Origin: Streptomyces abyssalis
GTDB taxonomy: Bacteria; Actinomycetota; Actinomycetes; Streptomycetales; Streptomycetaceae
Reading direction: 5' to 3'
Assembly (NCBI RefSeq): GCF_001751365.1
Contig: NZ_LJGT01000041.1
Span: forward strand, 428,208-492,207
Length of the DNA stretch: 64,000 bases
Under the pieces are notes generated by a model. The model ran no database searches. It saw only the letters and a list, made by a program, of their open reading frames with translations, and was not told the DNA's origin. A program made the position numbers and the translations under genes. Below, one piece after another: positions 1 to 8,406 of this stretch (the first letter of the stretch is position 1; the number at the start of each line of letters is the position of its first letter).

Positions 1-1119
1 TCCGGCGACCTCGCCCCGCTCTCCCACTGCGCCCTGACCCTCATGGGCGAGGGCGAGGCCGAAGGCCCCGACGGGCACGTGGCCCCCGCCGCGGAACTCC
101 TCGCCGCACACGGCATCACCCCCGTCGAACTGCGCGAGAAGGAGGGCCTGGCGCTCCTCAACGGCACGGACGGCATGCTCGGCATGCTCCTGCTCGCATG
201 CGCCGACCTCGCCCGCCTCTTCACCTCGGCCGACATCACCGCCGCGCTCACGCTGGAGGCGCTGCTCGGCACCGACAAGGTCCTCGCGCCCGAACTGCAC
301 GCCATCCGCCCGCATCCGGGCCAGGCGGCCTCGGCCGCCAACATGCTGAAGGTGCTTGCCGGTTCGGGGCTCACCGGACACCACCAGGACGACGCGCCGC
401 GAGTCCAGGACGCCTATTCGGTGCGCTGCGCGCCGCAGGTCGCCGGCGCCGGCCGCGACACGCTCCAGCACGCCCGTACGGTCGCGGAGCGCGAACTCGC
501 CTCCGCCGTCGACAACCCGGTCGTGCTGCCGGACGGCCGCGTCGAGTCCAACGGCAACTTCCACGGTGCGCCCGTCGCGTACGTGCTCGACTTCCTCGCC
601 GTGGCCGCCGCCGACCTCGCCTCCATCGCGGAACGCCGGACCGACCGCCTGCTCGACAAGAACCGCTCGCACGGCCTGCCGCCGTTCCTCGCGCACGATC
701 CCGGCGTCGACTCCGGCCTGATGATCGCCCAGTACACGCAGGCCGCTCTCGTCAGCGAGATGAAGCGGCTGGCTGTCCCCTCCTCCGTCGACTCGATCCC
801 CTCCTCGGCGATGCAGGAGGACCACGTCTCGATGGGCTGGTCCGCGGCGCGCAAGCTGCGCGGCGCCGTCGACGCACTCACCAGGGTCGTCGCCGTCGAG
901 CTGTACGCCGCGGCCCGCGCCGTCGAACTGCGCGCCGACGGAGCCGGACTGACCCCCGGCGCGGCGTCCCGCGCGATCGTGGACGCGCTGCGCGGGGCGG
1001 GAGTGGACGGGCCGGGCCCCGACCGCTTCCTCTCGCCCGACCTGGGAGTGGCCGAGCAGTTCGTACGTACGGGAGCGCTCGTACGGGCGGCTGAGTCGGT
1101 GACGGGCGAACTCGCCTGA
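1..1119 (+). CDS. hutH: Histidine ammonia-lyase, 3' part (5' end outside window)
   Basis: Catalyses non-oxidative deamination of L-histidine to urocanate, the first step of histidine utilisation, in the cytoplasm. The reading frame is open from base 1 and begins with SGDLAPLSH, the Ser-Gly of the Ala-Ser-Gly triad that cyclises to the MIO electrophile, so about 140 residues are missing upstream. The remaining 372 residues fit the usual total of about 510. Family blocks visible are NGTDGM, the QDAYSVRCAPQV segment, and the conserved SSAMQEDHVSMG region near residue 265 of this fragment. No other hut gene is in the window. Confident in the family; the true start cannot be seen. Confidence 0.96.
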   Translation, partial: SGDLAPLSHCALTLMGEGEAEGPDGHVAPAAELLAAHGITPVELREKEGLALLNGTDGMLGMLLLACADLARLFTSADITAALTLEALLGTDKVLAPELHAIRPHPGQAASAANMLKVLAGSGLTGHHQDDAPRVQDAYSVRCAPQVAGAGRDTLQHARTVAERELASAVDNPVVLPDGRVESNGNFHGAPVAYVLDFLAVAAADLASIAERRTDRLLDKNRSHGLPPFLAHDPGVDSGLMIAQYTQAALVSEMKRLAVPSSVDSIPSSAMQEDHVSMGWSAARKLRGAVDALTRVVAVELYAAARAVELRADGAGLTPGAASRAIVDALRGAGVDGPGPDRFLSPDLGVAEQFVRTGALVRAAESVTGELA

Positions 1120-1227
1120 GAAGCCCCGGAGAACCCGCCGGAGAACCGCCGGAGCAGCGCCGCGCACGTCCTGCGCTCCGCCTTCCGCCGGGCGGTCAGG
1201 CAGTCGGGCGGTCAGCTCGTCAGGCAG

Positions 1228-1575
1228 TCAGACTTCGGACGAAGGGGACGCGCGGCGGCGAGCGCGGACGATCAAGGCGCCGCCCGTCCCCGCCAGGCCG
1301 AGCGCGCTCAGCACGAAGGGCGTGGTGAGGCCGTCGCCGCCGGGGTCCGCGGCGCCCGCCTGCGCGCGGGAACGGGTGGGCGCCGACGACGAGGACGCCG
1401 CGGCATCCGAGGTCGACGTCACCGAGTGGTGTGTGCCGGTGCCCGGGCCCGGTGCCTCCGGGGTGGCCTTCGCGGAGGGAACGAACCAGAGAGCGCAGAG
1501 CACCGACCCGGCCGCGGTGGCCGTCATCAGTGACCGGCGGTGAGCGGAGATGCCTGATCGTCCGGCTGCGGGCAC
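1228..1575 (-). CDS. Small secreted protein with C-terminal membrane anchor
   Basis: A 115-residue protein of unknown function. I chose the GTG at 1575 because a GGAAGGGG ribosome site lies 8 bases upstream and because it gives the signal peptide its basic n-region (HRR) before the hydrophobic stretch from about residue 17 to 33, ending in SAKA, a plausible signal peptidase site. A Ser/Thr/Ala-rich spacer follows, then a C-terminal hydrophobic segment (TTPFVLSALGLAGTGGALIV) and a basic tail RARRR. This resembles cell-surface proteins held by a C-terminal anchor, but no LPxTG sorting motif is present, so sortase attachment is not supported. An ATG at 1527 is an alternative start. Confidence 0.55.
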   Translation of the reverse strand: MPAAGRSGISAHRRSLMTATAAGSVLCALWFVPSAKATPEAPGPGTGTHHSVTSTSDAAASSSSAPTRSRAQAGAADPGGDGLTTPFVLSALGLAGTGGALIVRARRRASPSSEV

Positions 1576-1702
1576 GGAGCAAGCCCCTTCCAAGTGCTGT
1601 GGTGCGCCGGGCGCACCATGAACTGGCGGCACGACGGCCGATGTTATAGACAGCCGCGGGTCGTACGGAAGCCGCGCCTCCGTTCCGTCCTACGCTCCGG
1701 GC

Positions 1703-2212
1703 ATGGCTGCTGACGAGACACCGCGTTCCGAACCGTCCGACACCGCCGCTCAGCCCTCGCCGCACATCCGGCTCCGCGTCGACCTGGTCGTCGAGATCGC
1801 CGACGCGGCGGCCCTGACCAGGTCCGCTCTCGAACACGTCGCCCGTGACGAGCTGATGCCGGACGAGGAGCGTGCGCACGCCGAGGAGATCATCGGCGGC
1901 GACGCGGGCGAGGCCCTCGCGTGTCTAGTCGACCCCTTCGACCTCGTCCGGGAGCTGCCGGGAGTGGAACTCGCCCACGCGAGCTGGGGCAGCGAGGAGA
2001 TGGACGCGGACGATCTCGACGCGTTCTCCTTCCTCGACGGCGCCGACGGCTTCGAGGACGAGGACGACCGGCTCGAACAGGACGAACCGGTCGGTCAGGA
2101 CCGCCGCGAAGGGCCCGGCCGCACGACGGAGGACCTGCGGGGCGAGGCCCACGAGGACCTTCACGGTGACGTCTATGAGGATCTTCACAGTCTGGACGGC
2201 GTCCACCCCTGA
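1703..2212 (+). CDS. Acidic hypothetical protein with EDL repeats
   Basis: A 169-residue soluble protein that I do not recognise. The N-terminal half (residues 25-95) looks folded, with alternating hydrophobic positions; the C-terminal half is highly acidic and ends with three spaced copies of an ED-L-R/H unit between about residues 140 and 163. A TACGCT hexamer at 1691-1696 ends exactly 6 bases before the ATG and there is no Shine-Dalgarno sequence, so the message is probably leaderless. It is divergent from the small surface protein at 1228-1575. No function is proposed. Confidence 0.65.
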   Translation: MAADETPRSEPSDTAAQPSPHIRLRVDLVVEIADAAALTRSALEHVARDELMPDEERAHAEEIIGGDAGEALACLVDPFDLVRELPGVELAHASWGSEEMDADDLDAFSFLDGADGFEDEDDRLEQDEPVGQDRREGPGRTTEDLRGEAHEDLHGDVYEDLHSLDGVHP

Positions 2213-2443
2213 CCAGCCTCCAGACATGGAGGCCGCCTAGATCCGACGTGAATCACCGCAGGTCACAGCAGTGTTCCCGCGGGCTTCTCCATGCGTACGT
2301 GTCTTGGAACACAGTTTTGTAACTCGTGGAACCGGTCACATGCCCGGGAGCGTTCCAACCCGTAGACCCGCGTCCGCACATGTCCGGGTTGGTCCGGCAG
2401 GGGGTGTACGCGGTGATTCGGGGAGCTTGGGATTCTGACGCAT

Positions 2444-3685
2444 ATGGAGAAGTCTGTGACGACGCTGGGTAGGCACCGTAAGGCCGCATCCGCACTGGCC
2501 ATGGTGCTCGGCGGTGTACTCGCTCTGGGTGCCTGCGGTTCGTCCGGAGGCGAGGGCGACGACGCGAAGAACGCCAACTCGGAGGCGCGCGGCAAGAAGA
2601 GCTCGGAAGCCCGAATAAAGATCGCGTCCAAGGACGGGTCGGAGGGCGCGAGCATCAACACCGGCGGCGACGTCTCGGTGAGCAAGGGGAAGCTCACCTC
2701 GGTGAAGCTGACCGCCGTCGAAGGGGGCACCAGCGTCTCCGGCACGATGTCCGGGAACGGCAAGTCCTGGAAGCCGCAGGCGGAGCTGGAACGGGCGACC
2801 CAGTACAAGATCACAGCCAAGGCCAAGGACGAGGGAGGCCGCAAGGCCGTCGAGAACTCGACCTTCACCACCGTCTCGCCCGACAACAGCTTCATCGGCA
2901 CCTACGCCGGCGAGGACGGCCAGACCGTGGGCGTGGGCATGCCCGTGTCGATCAAGTTCGACAAGGCGATCACGAACAAGAAGGCCGTCCAGTCCGCGAT
3001 CAAGGTCAACTCGACCAGCGGCCAGGAGGTCGTCGGGCACTGGTTCGACGACACGCGCCTCGACTTCCGTCCCGAGGAGTACTGGAAGCCCGGCTCGAAG
3101 GTCACCCTCGACTTCGCGCTCGACGGCGTGAAGGGCGCCCCGGACATGACCGGCGTGCAGAACAAGAAGGTCACCTTCAACATCGGCCGCTCGCAGGTCA
3201 GCACGGTCGACGTCGCCAGTCACCAGATGACGGTCGTGCGCGACGGCAGCAAGGTGAAGACCATCCCCATTTCGGCCGGCAGCGCCAAGAACCCGACGTA
3301 CAACGGCAAGATGGTGATCTCCGAGAAGCACAAGGAGACCCGGATGGACGGCAACACGGTCGGGTTCGGACGCAAGGGCGAAGAGGGCTACGACATCAAG
3401 GACGTCCCGCACGCCATGCGCCTGTCGACGTCCGGCACCTTCATCCACGGCAACTACTGGGGTGCGCCCTTCGGTTCGGGCAACACCAGCCACGGCTGCG
3501 TGGGCCTGAAGGACGCCCGCGGTGCCGGTGACAACAGCACCGACGGCGCCTGGTTCTACTCGAACTCGATGGTCGGCGACGTCGTCGAGGTCAAGGGTTC
3601 GCCGGACAAGACGGTCCAGCCGGACAACGGCCTCAACGGCTGGAACATGGACTGGGCGCAGTGGAAGGCCGGCTCCGCCGTCTGA
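2444..3685 (+). CDS. L,D-transpeptidase lipoprotein (YkuD) with Ig-like domain
   Basis: Forms 3-3 peptidoglycan cross-links or attaches proteins to the wall outside the membrane. The 413-residue product starts with a basic n-region and hydrophobic core, then the lipobox LALGAC with Cys31 as the lipidation site, and a low-complexity Gly/Ser/Asp linker. Residues about 60-260 match the two Ig-like repeats of mycobacterial LdtMt2-type enzymes. The YkuD catalytic domain follows, with HGNYWGAPFGSGNTSHGCVG; Cys352 of SHGC is the nucleophile. The start is the ATG at 2444, which has no clear ribosome site, so a leaderless message is possible. It is followed by a strong hairpin terminator. Confidence 0.9.
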   Translation: MEKSVTTLGRHRKAASALAMVLGGVLALGACGSSGGEGDDAKNANSEARGKKSSEARIKIASKDGSEGASINTGGDVSVSKGKLTSVKLTAVEGGTSVSGTMSGNGKSWKPQAELERATQYKITAKAKDEGGRKAVENSTFTTVSPDNSFIGTYAGEDGQTVGVGMPVSIKFDKAITNKKAVQSAIKVNSTSGQEVVGHWFDDTRLDFRPEEYWKPGSKVTLDFALDGVKGAPDMTGVQNKKVTFNIGRSQVSTVDVASHQMTVVRDGSKVKTIPISAGSAKNPTYNGKMVISEKHKETRMDGNTVGFGRKGEEGYDIKDVPHAMRLSTSGTFIHGNYWGAPFGSGNTSHGCVGLKDARGAGDNSTDGAWFYSNSMVGDVVEVKGSPDKTVQPDNGLNGWNMDWAQWKAGSAV

Positions 3686-3705
3686 CACCGCGCGTGACCG
3701 CACGC

Positions 3706-3754
3706 GAAGAGGGGCGGGGCACGGGCTGCTGGAGCCCGTGCCCCGCCCCTCTTC
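3706..3754. terminator. Bidirectional terminator, perfect 22-bp stem
   Basis: Left arm 3706-3727 and right arm 3733-3754 are perfectly complementary over 22 bases around a 5-base loop (GCTGG). It sits between the L,D-transpeptidase gene and the oppositely oriented PfpI-like gene, so it probably stops transcription from both sides. No long T-tract follows, as is common in Streptomyces. Confidence 0.9.
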
Positions 3755-3826
3755 CGACCTCTTGCCCCTCTTCCGTACGCCGGCTGCGCTCGCGCCGGGC
3801 GAGGCGGGGTGGGGCGGCCCGCCGCC

Positions 3827-4357
3827 TCAGCCGCCGAGCTGGACGACGACGGCGTCGTTGAACGCCTTCAGGTCGTCCGGCTTCCGGCTGGTGACGAGGG
3901 TGTAGGTGCCCTCGTCGACGATGACCTCCTCGTCCGCCCAGTGGGCGCCCGCGTTGCGCAGATCCGTCTCCAGGCTCGGCCATGACGTGAGCCTGCGGTC
4001 GCGCACGACGTCCGCCTCGATCAGCGTCCACGGGGCGTGGCAGATCGCCGCCACCAGCTTGCCCGTCTCGCAGAACGTCTTCACCAGCCGCACGGCGTCG
4101 TCGTCCAGCCGCAGCGCGTCCGGATTCGCCACTCCGCCGGGCAGGACCAGTGCGTCGTACTCCTCGGCTGCGGCCTCGTCCACGGTCTGGTCCACCTGGA
4201 AGGTGTCGCCCTTGTCGAGGTGGTTGAACGCCTGGATGCGGCCCGCGGTCGTGGACACCAGCCGGGGAGTGTGCCCGGCGTCCTGTACGGCCTTCCACGG
4301 CTCTGTCAGCTCGACCTGCTCGACCCCTTCGGGGGCCATGAGAAAGGCGATACGCAT
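3827..4357 (-). CDS. DJ-1/PfpI-family protein
   Basis: A 176-residue protein of the class I glutamine-amidotransferase-like superfamily, the group that includes PfpI-type proteases, YhbO-type stress proteins and DJ-1. The nucleophile elbow is AICHAPW with Cys106-His107, and the preceding strand DALVLPGG is typical. The ATG at 4357 is preceded by an AGGAAGG ribosome site. The long hydrophobic-poor frame upstream of this ATG belongs to the complement of the exporter gene and is not part of the protein. The likely role is stress protection or deglycation, but substrate cannot be told from sequence. It lies downstream of, and co-oriented with, the MFS exporter gene, about 146 bases away. Confidence 0.85.
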   Translation of the reverse strand: MRIAFLMAPEGVEQVELTEPWKAVQDAGHTPRLVSTTAGRIQAFNHLDKGDTFQVDQTVDEAAAEEYDALVLPGGVANPDALRLDDDAVRLVKTFCETGKLVAAICHAPWTLIEADVVRDRRLTSWPSLETDLRNAGAHWADEEVIVDEGTYTLVTSRKPDDLKAFNDAVVVQLGG

Positions 4358-4503
4358 TTCTGGCCTTCCTTCCACGCCGTTCCTCTCATGCCGCGCACGG
4401 CGTGAGCGGTGCTTCTCGCTTTCCCCTGCCGGGTCCCCGGCGTGGCGGGCGTCATGCCCGACGGCGGCGGCTGAGGCCGGCCGGTCAGGCAGCGGGGAAC
4501 GGG

Positions 4504-5739
4504 TCAGACCGCCCTGTCGGCCTCGTCGAGAGCGCGGTGCACCGTCGTGAGCAGCCCGGCACCGGCGGCGACGGCGACGGCGCCGAGGACGAACGGAACA
4601 TGGGCGTTGTAGTGCTCGACGAGCTTGCCCGCCGCGAAGGGCGCGAGGCCGCCGCCGATGAAGCGCACGAAGCCGTACGTCGCCGAGGCGACCGGCCGCG
4701 GAACGGGCGCGATGCTCATCACGGCAGTGGTGACAAGGGTGTTGTTGACGCCGATGAAGGCACCGGCGGCGATCACCGCGCCTGTCACGACCCAGGGTTC
4801 GCCGGGGAAGGCCCCGATGACGGCCAGGTCGGCGGCCATGAAGAGCAGATTCCCGTAGAGCGTCCGTGGCGTGCCGAACCGGCCGCGCAGCACCGGTGCC
4901 CCGAACACCGCGAAGACGGCGACGAGCAGCCCCCACGCGAAGAAGACCCAGCCGAGCTCGATCGCGGAGAAGTTCATCAGGAACGGGGCGTAGCCGAGCA
5001 TCGTGAAGAAGCCCCAGTTGTAGAGCAGCCCGGTGACGCTCGTCGTCGCGAGGGCGCGGTGCCGCAGCGCCGCGAGGGGTTCGGAGAGCGATTCGGGGCG
5101 CTCGGGTGCCTTCGTACGGGGGAGGAGCACGGCGGTGGCCAGGAGCGCCACGGTCATCAGGGCCGCCACCCCGAAGAAGGGGCCGCGCCAGCTGAAGTGG
5201 CCGAGCAGGCCGCCGAGCAGCGGTCCGGTGGCGATTCCGACGCCCAGCGCGGTCTCGTACAGGACGATCGCGCCCGCGAATCCGCCGCTGGCCGATCCGA
5301 CGATCACGGCGAGGGACGTCGCGATGAACAGGGCGTTGCCCAGGCCCCAGCCGGCGCGGAACCCGATGATCCCGTCGATGCTTCCGGTGGCCCCGGCGAG
5401 CGCGGAGAAGACCACGATGAGGACGAGACCGACGACGAGGGTCCGCTTGGCGCCCAGCCGGCTCGAGACCCACCCGGTGACGAGCATGGCCACCGCGGTC
5501 ACCACGAGATAGCTGGTGAACAGCAGCGTGACCTGGCTGGGAGTGGCGTCCAGCTGGCTGGAGAGAGCGGGCAGGATCGGGTCGACGAGCCCGATGCCCA
5601 TGAAGGAGATCACGCAGGCGAAGGCCACCGCCCAGACGGCCTTGGGCTGGCGGAATGGGCTCTCCGGCCGGCGGTGCGGGGTGCGGACGGTGGCCGGGGC
5701 ACCGGGCGCTTCGGGTGAGGTGGTCTCAGGCCCGTTCAT
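4504..5739 (-). CDS. MFS transporter, drug-efflux type
   Basis: A 411-residue integral membrane protein with about 12 hydrophobic segments. The first helix is followed by GLVDPILPAL and the loop SSRLGAKRTLVVG, the conserved cytoplasmic loop 2-3 motif of proton-driven drug antiporters. I chose the ATG at 5739 (MNGPETTSPEAP) over the 40-codon upstream extension because AAGGGA precedes it at good spacing and the extension has no exporter-like features. The substrate is unknown. A relatively AT-rich promoter region lies upstream. The PfpI-like gene downstream may be co-transcribed. Confidence 0.85.
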   Translation of the reverse strand: MNGPETTSPEAPGAPATVRTPHRRPESPFRQPKAVWAVAFACVISFMGIGLVDPILPALSSQLDATPSQVTLLFTSYLVVTAVAMLVTGWVSSRLGAKRTLVVGLVLIVVFSALAGATGSIDGIIGFRAGWGLGNALFIATSLAVIVGSASGGFAGAIVLYETALGVGIATGPLLGGLLGHFSWRGPFFGVAALMTVALLATAVLLPRTKAPERPESLSEPLAALRHRALATTSVTGLLYNWGFFTMLGYAPFLMNFSAIELGWVFFAWGLLVAVFAVFGAPVLRGRFGTPRTLYGNLLFMAADLAVIGAFPGEPWVVTGAVIAAGAFIGVNNTLVTTAVMSIAPVPRPVASATYGFVRFIGGGLAPFAAGKLVEHYNAHVPFVLGAVAVAAGAGLLTTVHRALDEADRAV

Positions 5740-5939
5740 GTCGGGAACGTCCCTTCGTTCGGTGAGCTGCCCCGTGGTGACACGGGCCCGGCCGGACGGT
5801 GACCGGCGGGCGGGCAGGTCGGTGTAGGCCACAACGAAATATATCGATGGCCCATACAACTACAAAATGACAGGTGTCACGAACGTGCCAGGAGTGCAGC
5901 GGGAGGCGACCGCCGACCGGGGTGGCTCGACCTCGGATG

Positions 5940-5953
5940 CGAAATCGATTTCG
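5940..5953. promoter_or_regulatory. 14-bp palindrome, candidate operator
   Basis: CGAAATCGATTTCG is a perfect 14-bp palindrome. The first 11 bases recur at 6116-6126, about 10 bases downstream of a promoter-like -10 hexamer. Such a pair flanking a promoter would suit a dimeric repressor. No regulator gene in the immediate neighbourhood is an obvious partner. Confidence 0.4.
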
Positions 5954-6080
5954 TGAAGATCGTAGTCAGTGACCTGCGATTTCCGTGCCGGGACAGTGAC
6001 TCGTTGGCGCCTGATGTTCCGCTTCCTGGCGCCATTTTCGGATCTGTTCCGTGTGTCTGAAGTGTGAAAACCAGCGTCCA

Positions 6081-6109
6081 TTGACGGGTCACGGTCAGAC
6101 TTGTACGGT
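6081..6109 (+). promoter_or_regulatory. Candidate vegetative promoter of secreted protein gene
   Basis: TTGACG at 6081-6086 and TACGGT at 6104-6109 are separated by 17 bases, close to the Streptomyces housekeeping sigma consensus. It would give an untranslated leader of about 130 bases for the gene starting at 6247. Confidence 0.5.
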
Positions 6110-6246
6110 CCCGCACGAAATCGATTGCTCGCACTTTCCGCAGGTCGCCGGAAGGCCGGGGGAGTGGCGAGGGGTTACTGGGTTCCGCGCCAGCAGGGAT
6201 GCGTATCTACGCGCGTCCTTGTCCCCACCTGGAAGGAAAGACCCAC

Positions 6247-6795
6247 ATGACGTTTACCGCGAAGATCAGACGCAAGACGGTGGTCCGCAGCGCCACGGCA
6301 CTGGCCGCCGGCGTTCTCCTGGCCGGCGGACTGGCCGTACAGGCCAACGCCGGTGAGGCCGAGGGCAAGGACCACCGGGCCAACGCCGAGGTCCTGGACG
6401 AGAAGTGCGCCGTGCCGCCGGACTTCGACGCGGCGATCATCAACACCGTGCACGACGTCGCGACCCAGCGAGGTGTCAACGACAAGGTCATGCTCGCCGC
6501 CTTCGAGGCGGGCTGGGTCGAGTCCCACATGAACAACCTCAACTGTGGCGACCGCGACTCCCTCGGCGTCTTCCAGCAGCGGCCCAGCGCCGGCTGGGGC
6601 ACGCCCGAGCAGATCATGGACCCGGTCTACGCGACCAACGCGTTCCTCGACCAGGCCATCCCGAACGACCAGGAGGACCCGAGCATGACCGCGGGTCAGC
6701 TCGCGCAGAGCGTCCAGCGTTCGGCGTTCCCCGAGCGCTACGACCAGAGCGAGGCCAAGGCCCGCGAGATGATCGACACGGCTGCCAACAGCTGA
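6247..6795 (+). CDS. Secreted lysozyme-like/transglycosylase-like protein
   Basis: A 182-residue exported protein. The ATG at 6247 follows AGGAAAG at good spacing and starts a signal peptide with a basic n-region (KIRRK) and a hydrophobic core ending VQANAGEA. The mature part (from about residue 60) contains VMLAAFEAGWVESHMNN, DSLGVFQQRPS and WGTPEQIMDP. That pattern is common in secreted actinobacterial proteins and in C-terminal parts of some NlpC/P60 and M23 peptidases, and resembles the lysozyme-like fold of soluble lytic transglycosylases, with the Glu of WVESH as candidate catalytic acid. Cell-wall remodelling is inferred, not shown. The upstream ATG at 6199 lacks a ribosome site. Confidence 0.75.
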   Translation: MTFTAKIRRKTVVRSATALAAGVLLAGGLAVQANAGEAEGKDHRANAEVLDEKCAVPPDFDAAIINTVHDVATQRGVNDKVMLAAFEAGWVESHMNNLNCGDRDSLGVFQQRPSAGWGTPEQIMDPVYATNAFLDQAIPNDQEDPSMTAGQLAQSVQRSAFPERYDQSEAKAREMIDTAANS

Positions 6796-7120
6796 CGTCC
6801 TCGGAGCGAAGGCTCCACCAGGGGGTACGGCGCGGTCCCGGCCGGGCCGCGTAAGGAATGCGAAGGATGCGGGAGCCGGGGCACTCCCGGGCCGTGAGTC
6901 CTCCTGGCTTCGCCGGGGGCAGTCCGGCTCCTCCATGCGGAACGAGGCGAGCGGCCGTCCTGTCGGCGTCCTGATCCACGTCCTGATCCAGGTGCGCGAG
7001 GCCGCAGCCCCGGTCCGTGGCGGGCGGCACCGGACCCACCGGTGCCGCCCGCGATCCGGTCCGCGGGCGCCGCGGCCGCCTGCCGTCACGACCTGCTCGG
7101 CGGACCGGTACGTGAGGGCG
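6796..7120. other. Gene-free interval between convergent genes
   Basis: Apart from the terminator at 7020-7052 I see no convincing gene here. The short frames on either strand lack ribosome sites and conserved features. Confidence 0.5.
7020..7052. terminator. Bidirectional terminator, perfect 14-bp stem
   Basis: Left arm 7020-7033 pairs perfectly with right arm 7039-7052 around the loop ACCCA. It lies between the convergent secreted-protein gene and the iron-permease-like gene. Confidence 0.8.
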
Positions 7121-7489
7121 TCACACGTCCCTCTCCATGCGGATGGCCGTGCGCAGATTCTCGTGGGCCTTTTGCGAACCGCCCTCGTTCTGCTCCAGCA
7201 GAACCGCGGCGATCGCGTCCAGCTTGCGCTGGAGCGCGTGCTCCGCGCGCCGCTCGGTGTTCTTCAGCAGCGCCAGCAGCAGCAGACTCACCGCCGCCAT
7301 CATGTCGCCCACGAAGATCATCCAGACCACCGGCACAGGCGTCAGGTGCACCACGATGAACGCGACGACCAGGAGCATGCAGAAGCCGTAGAAGGCCGGT
7401 GAACTCGTGACGTTGGACGCCGTCTCGGCCATGCGCTCGAACCGGCCCCGTCGTTCGCCGCCCCGCTCGGCGGGATGCTGGAGGGTCAT
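7121..7489 (-). CDS. Low-affinity iron permease-like membrane protein
   Basis: A 122-residue membrane protein resembling the bacterial proteins grouped with yeast low-affinity iron transporter Fet4. Two hydrophobic segments (about residues 32-50 and 54-74) contain the family-like stretches FYGFCMLLVVAFIVVHL and WMIFVGDMMAAVSLLLLALL, followed by a basic/acidic amphipathic tail (NTERRAEHALQRKLDAI). A GGAGG site lies 6-7 bases before the ATG. Iron transport by the bacterial members is not well established, so the role is tentative. It follows the MerR-linked membrane protein gene on the same strand with a 56-base gap. Confidence 0.75.
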   Translation of the reverse strand: MTLQHPAERGGERRGRFERMAETASNVTSSPAFYGFCMLLVVAFIVVHLTPVPVVWMIFVGDMMAAVSLLLLALLKNTERRAEHALQRKLDAIAAVLLEQNEGGSQKAHENLRTAIRMERDV

Positions 7490-7545
7490 GGTCCTCCGTT
7501 CTGTCGGTACTGCCGCATGAGCTGCGTGTACCCGGCGACCGGCGT

Positions 7546-8406
7546 TCACTCTTCCCGCTGCGGAAGACCGGCGGCCCGCTGCGGCTCCCGCAGCGCTTCG
7601 AACGCGTTCTCCGGGGCGTCGGCGAAGAACCGCACCGAGGTCACCCGCTCCTCGCGGCCCATCGGCCGTACGACCGTGACGGGTTCCGTCAGCTCCACCA
7701 GCAGGTTCGTACGCGAAGAGACGGCCACCGCGAGCCGGTCCCCCTCGACGGAGACGAGGCCGCGCTCGTTGTAGTTGTGCGAGATCCGTACCGAGGCCAC
7801 GAGCCGCCGGGGCACCCGTACGTCGAAGAAAGTGCCGTACCGGACGCGCAGTTCGGCCCCGGAGACCACATGCGGCCGTGTCACGCCCGCCGCCAGGACC
7901 GAGAGCACAGCCAGGGTCCCGTAAAGGTCGAGTACGAGGACGACGACACGGAGTCCCGCCGGTGCGCCCAGCCCGCGCAGCAGCACTTCCGTGGCGACCG
8001 TCTCCAGGACCGTCACGAAGAGGATCAGCAGCAGGAACGGGCTCTGTTCGCGGGAGTACGGCACGGCGACGGCTCCGCGCGGCACGCCGTCGCGGCGGCG
8101 TGCGACCCACAACACGAGGCTCGCCATGCCCAGCACCTCGAACGCGATGAGCCGCCGCACCCGCGCGGGTACGAGATACCGGAACGCGCCGCGGAGTGCC
8201 GTACGGCGGTCCTCGCCGGCGCGGATGCCGGCCTTGAACAGCCTGCAGACGGTCACGCCCTCCAGCAACAGCACCGATATGACGGCCAGTTCGGCCACCA
8301 CGAGCAGCGGTGCCGGCAGCGGGACCCCGGAGACGAGCAGCACCGCCGTCAGCAGTTCCGCCGGCAGGACGGCGAACAGCGCGGCGCGGGCGGCCTTGAG
8401 CATCAT
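7546..8406 (-). CDS. Membrane protein translationally coupled to MerR regulator
   Basis: A 286-residue protein with about five hydrophobic segments in the first 190 residues, followed by a soluble C-terminal domain of about 95 residues that looks like a beta-rich, PH-like fold (AELRVRYGTFFDVRVPR and following). I do not recognise the family. The ATG at 8406 overlaps the stop codon of the MerR gene (ATGA, with the first of two consecutive ATGs), so the two are translated together and this protein is a likely target or partner of that regulator. Confidence 0.7.
   Translation of the reverse strand: MMLKAARAALFAVLPAELLTAVLLVSGVPLPAPLLVVAELAVISVLLLEGVTVCRLFKAGIRAGEDRRTALRGAFRYLVPARVRRLIAFEVLGMASLVLWVARRRDGVPRGAVAVPYSREQSPFLLLILFVTVLETVATEVLLRGLGAPAGLRVVVLVLDLYGTLAVLSVLAAGVTRPHVVSGAELRVRYGTFFDVRVPRRLVASVRISHNYNERGLVSVEGDRLAVAVSSRTNLLVELTEPVTVVRPMGREERVTSVRFFADAPENAFEALREPQRAAGLPQREE

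Larger units (their letters stand above)
5740..6246. other. 507-bp intergenic region with divergent regulatory signals
   Basis: No protein-coding frame here looks real; the two short complement-strand frames have no ribosome site and no family resemblance. The region is less GC-rich than its surroundings, which fits regulatory DNA between divergent genes (exporter to the left, secreted protein to the right). It contains the short dyad ATGGCCCAT at 5847-5855 close to the exporter gene, a 14-bp palindrome at 5940-5953, a second copy of 11 bases of that palindrome at 6116-6126, and a promoter-like pair at 6081-6109. Confidence 0.6.

Noticed and set aside
2300..2340. GGAAC motifs resembling a SigE-type -35 before the L,D-transpeptidase gene
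   Set aside because: Spacing to any GTC-like -10 is too long for a SigE or SigR promoter.
6050..6246. Possible c-di-AMP (ydaO-type) riboswitch before the secreted lysozyme-like gene, as known for some Streptomyces wall hydrolases
   Set aside because: I could not find the conserved core elements of that riboswitch in the leader; a covariance-model search would decide.
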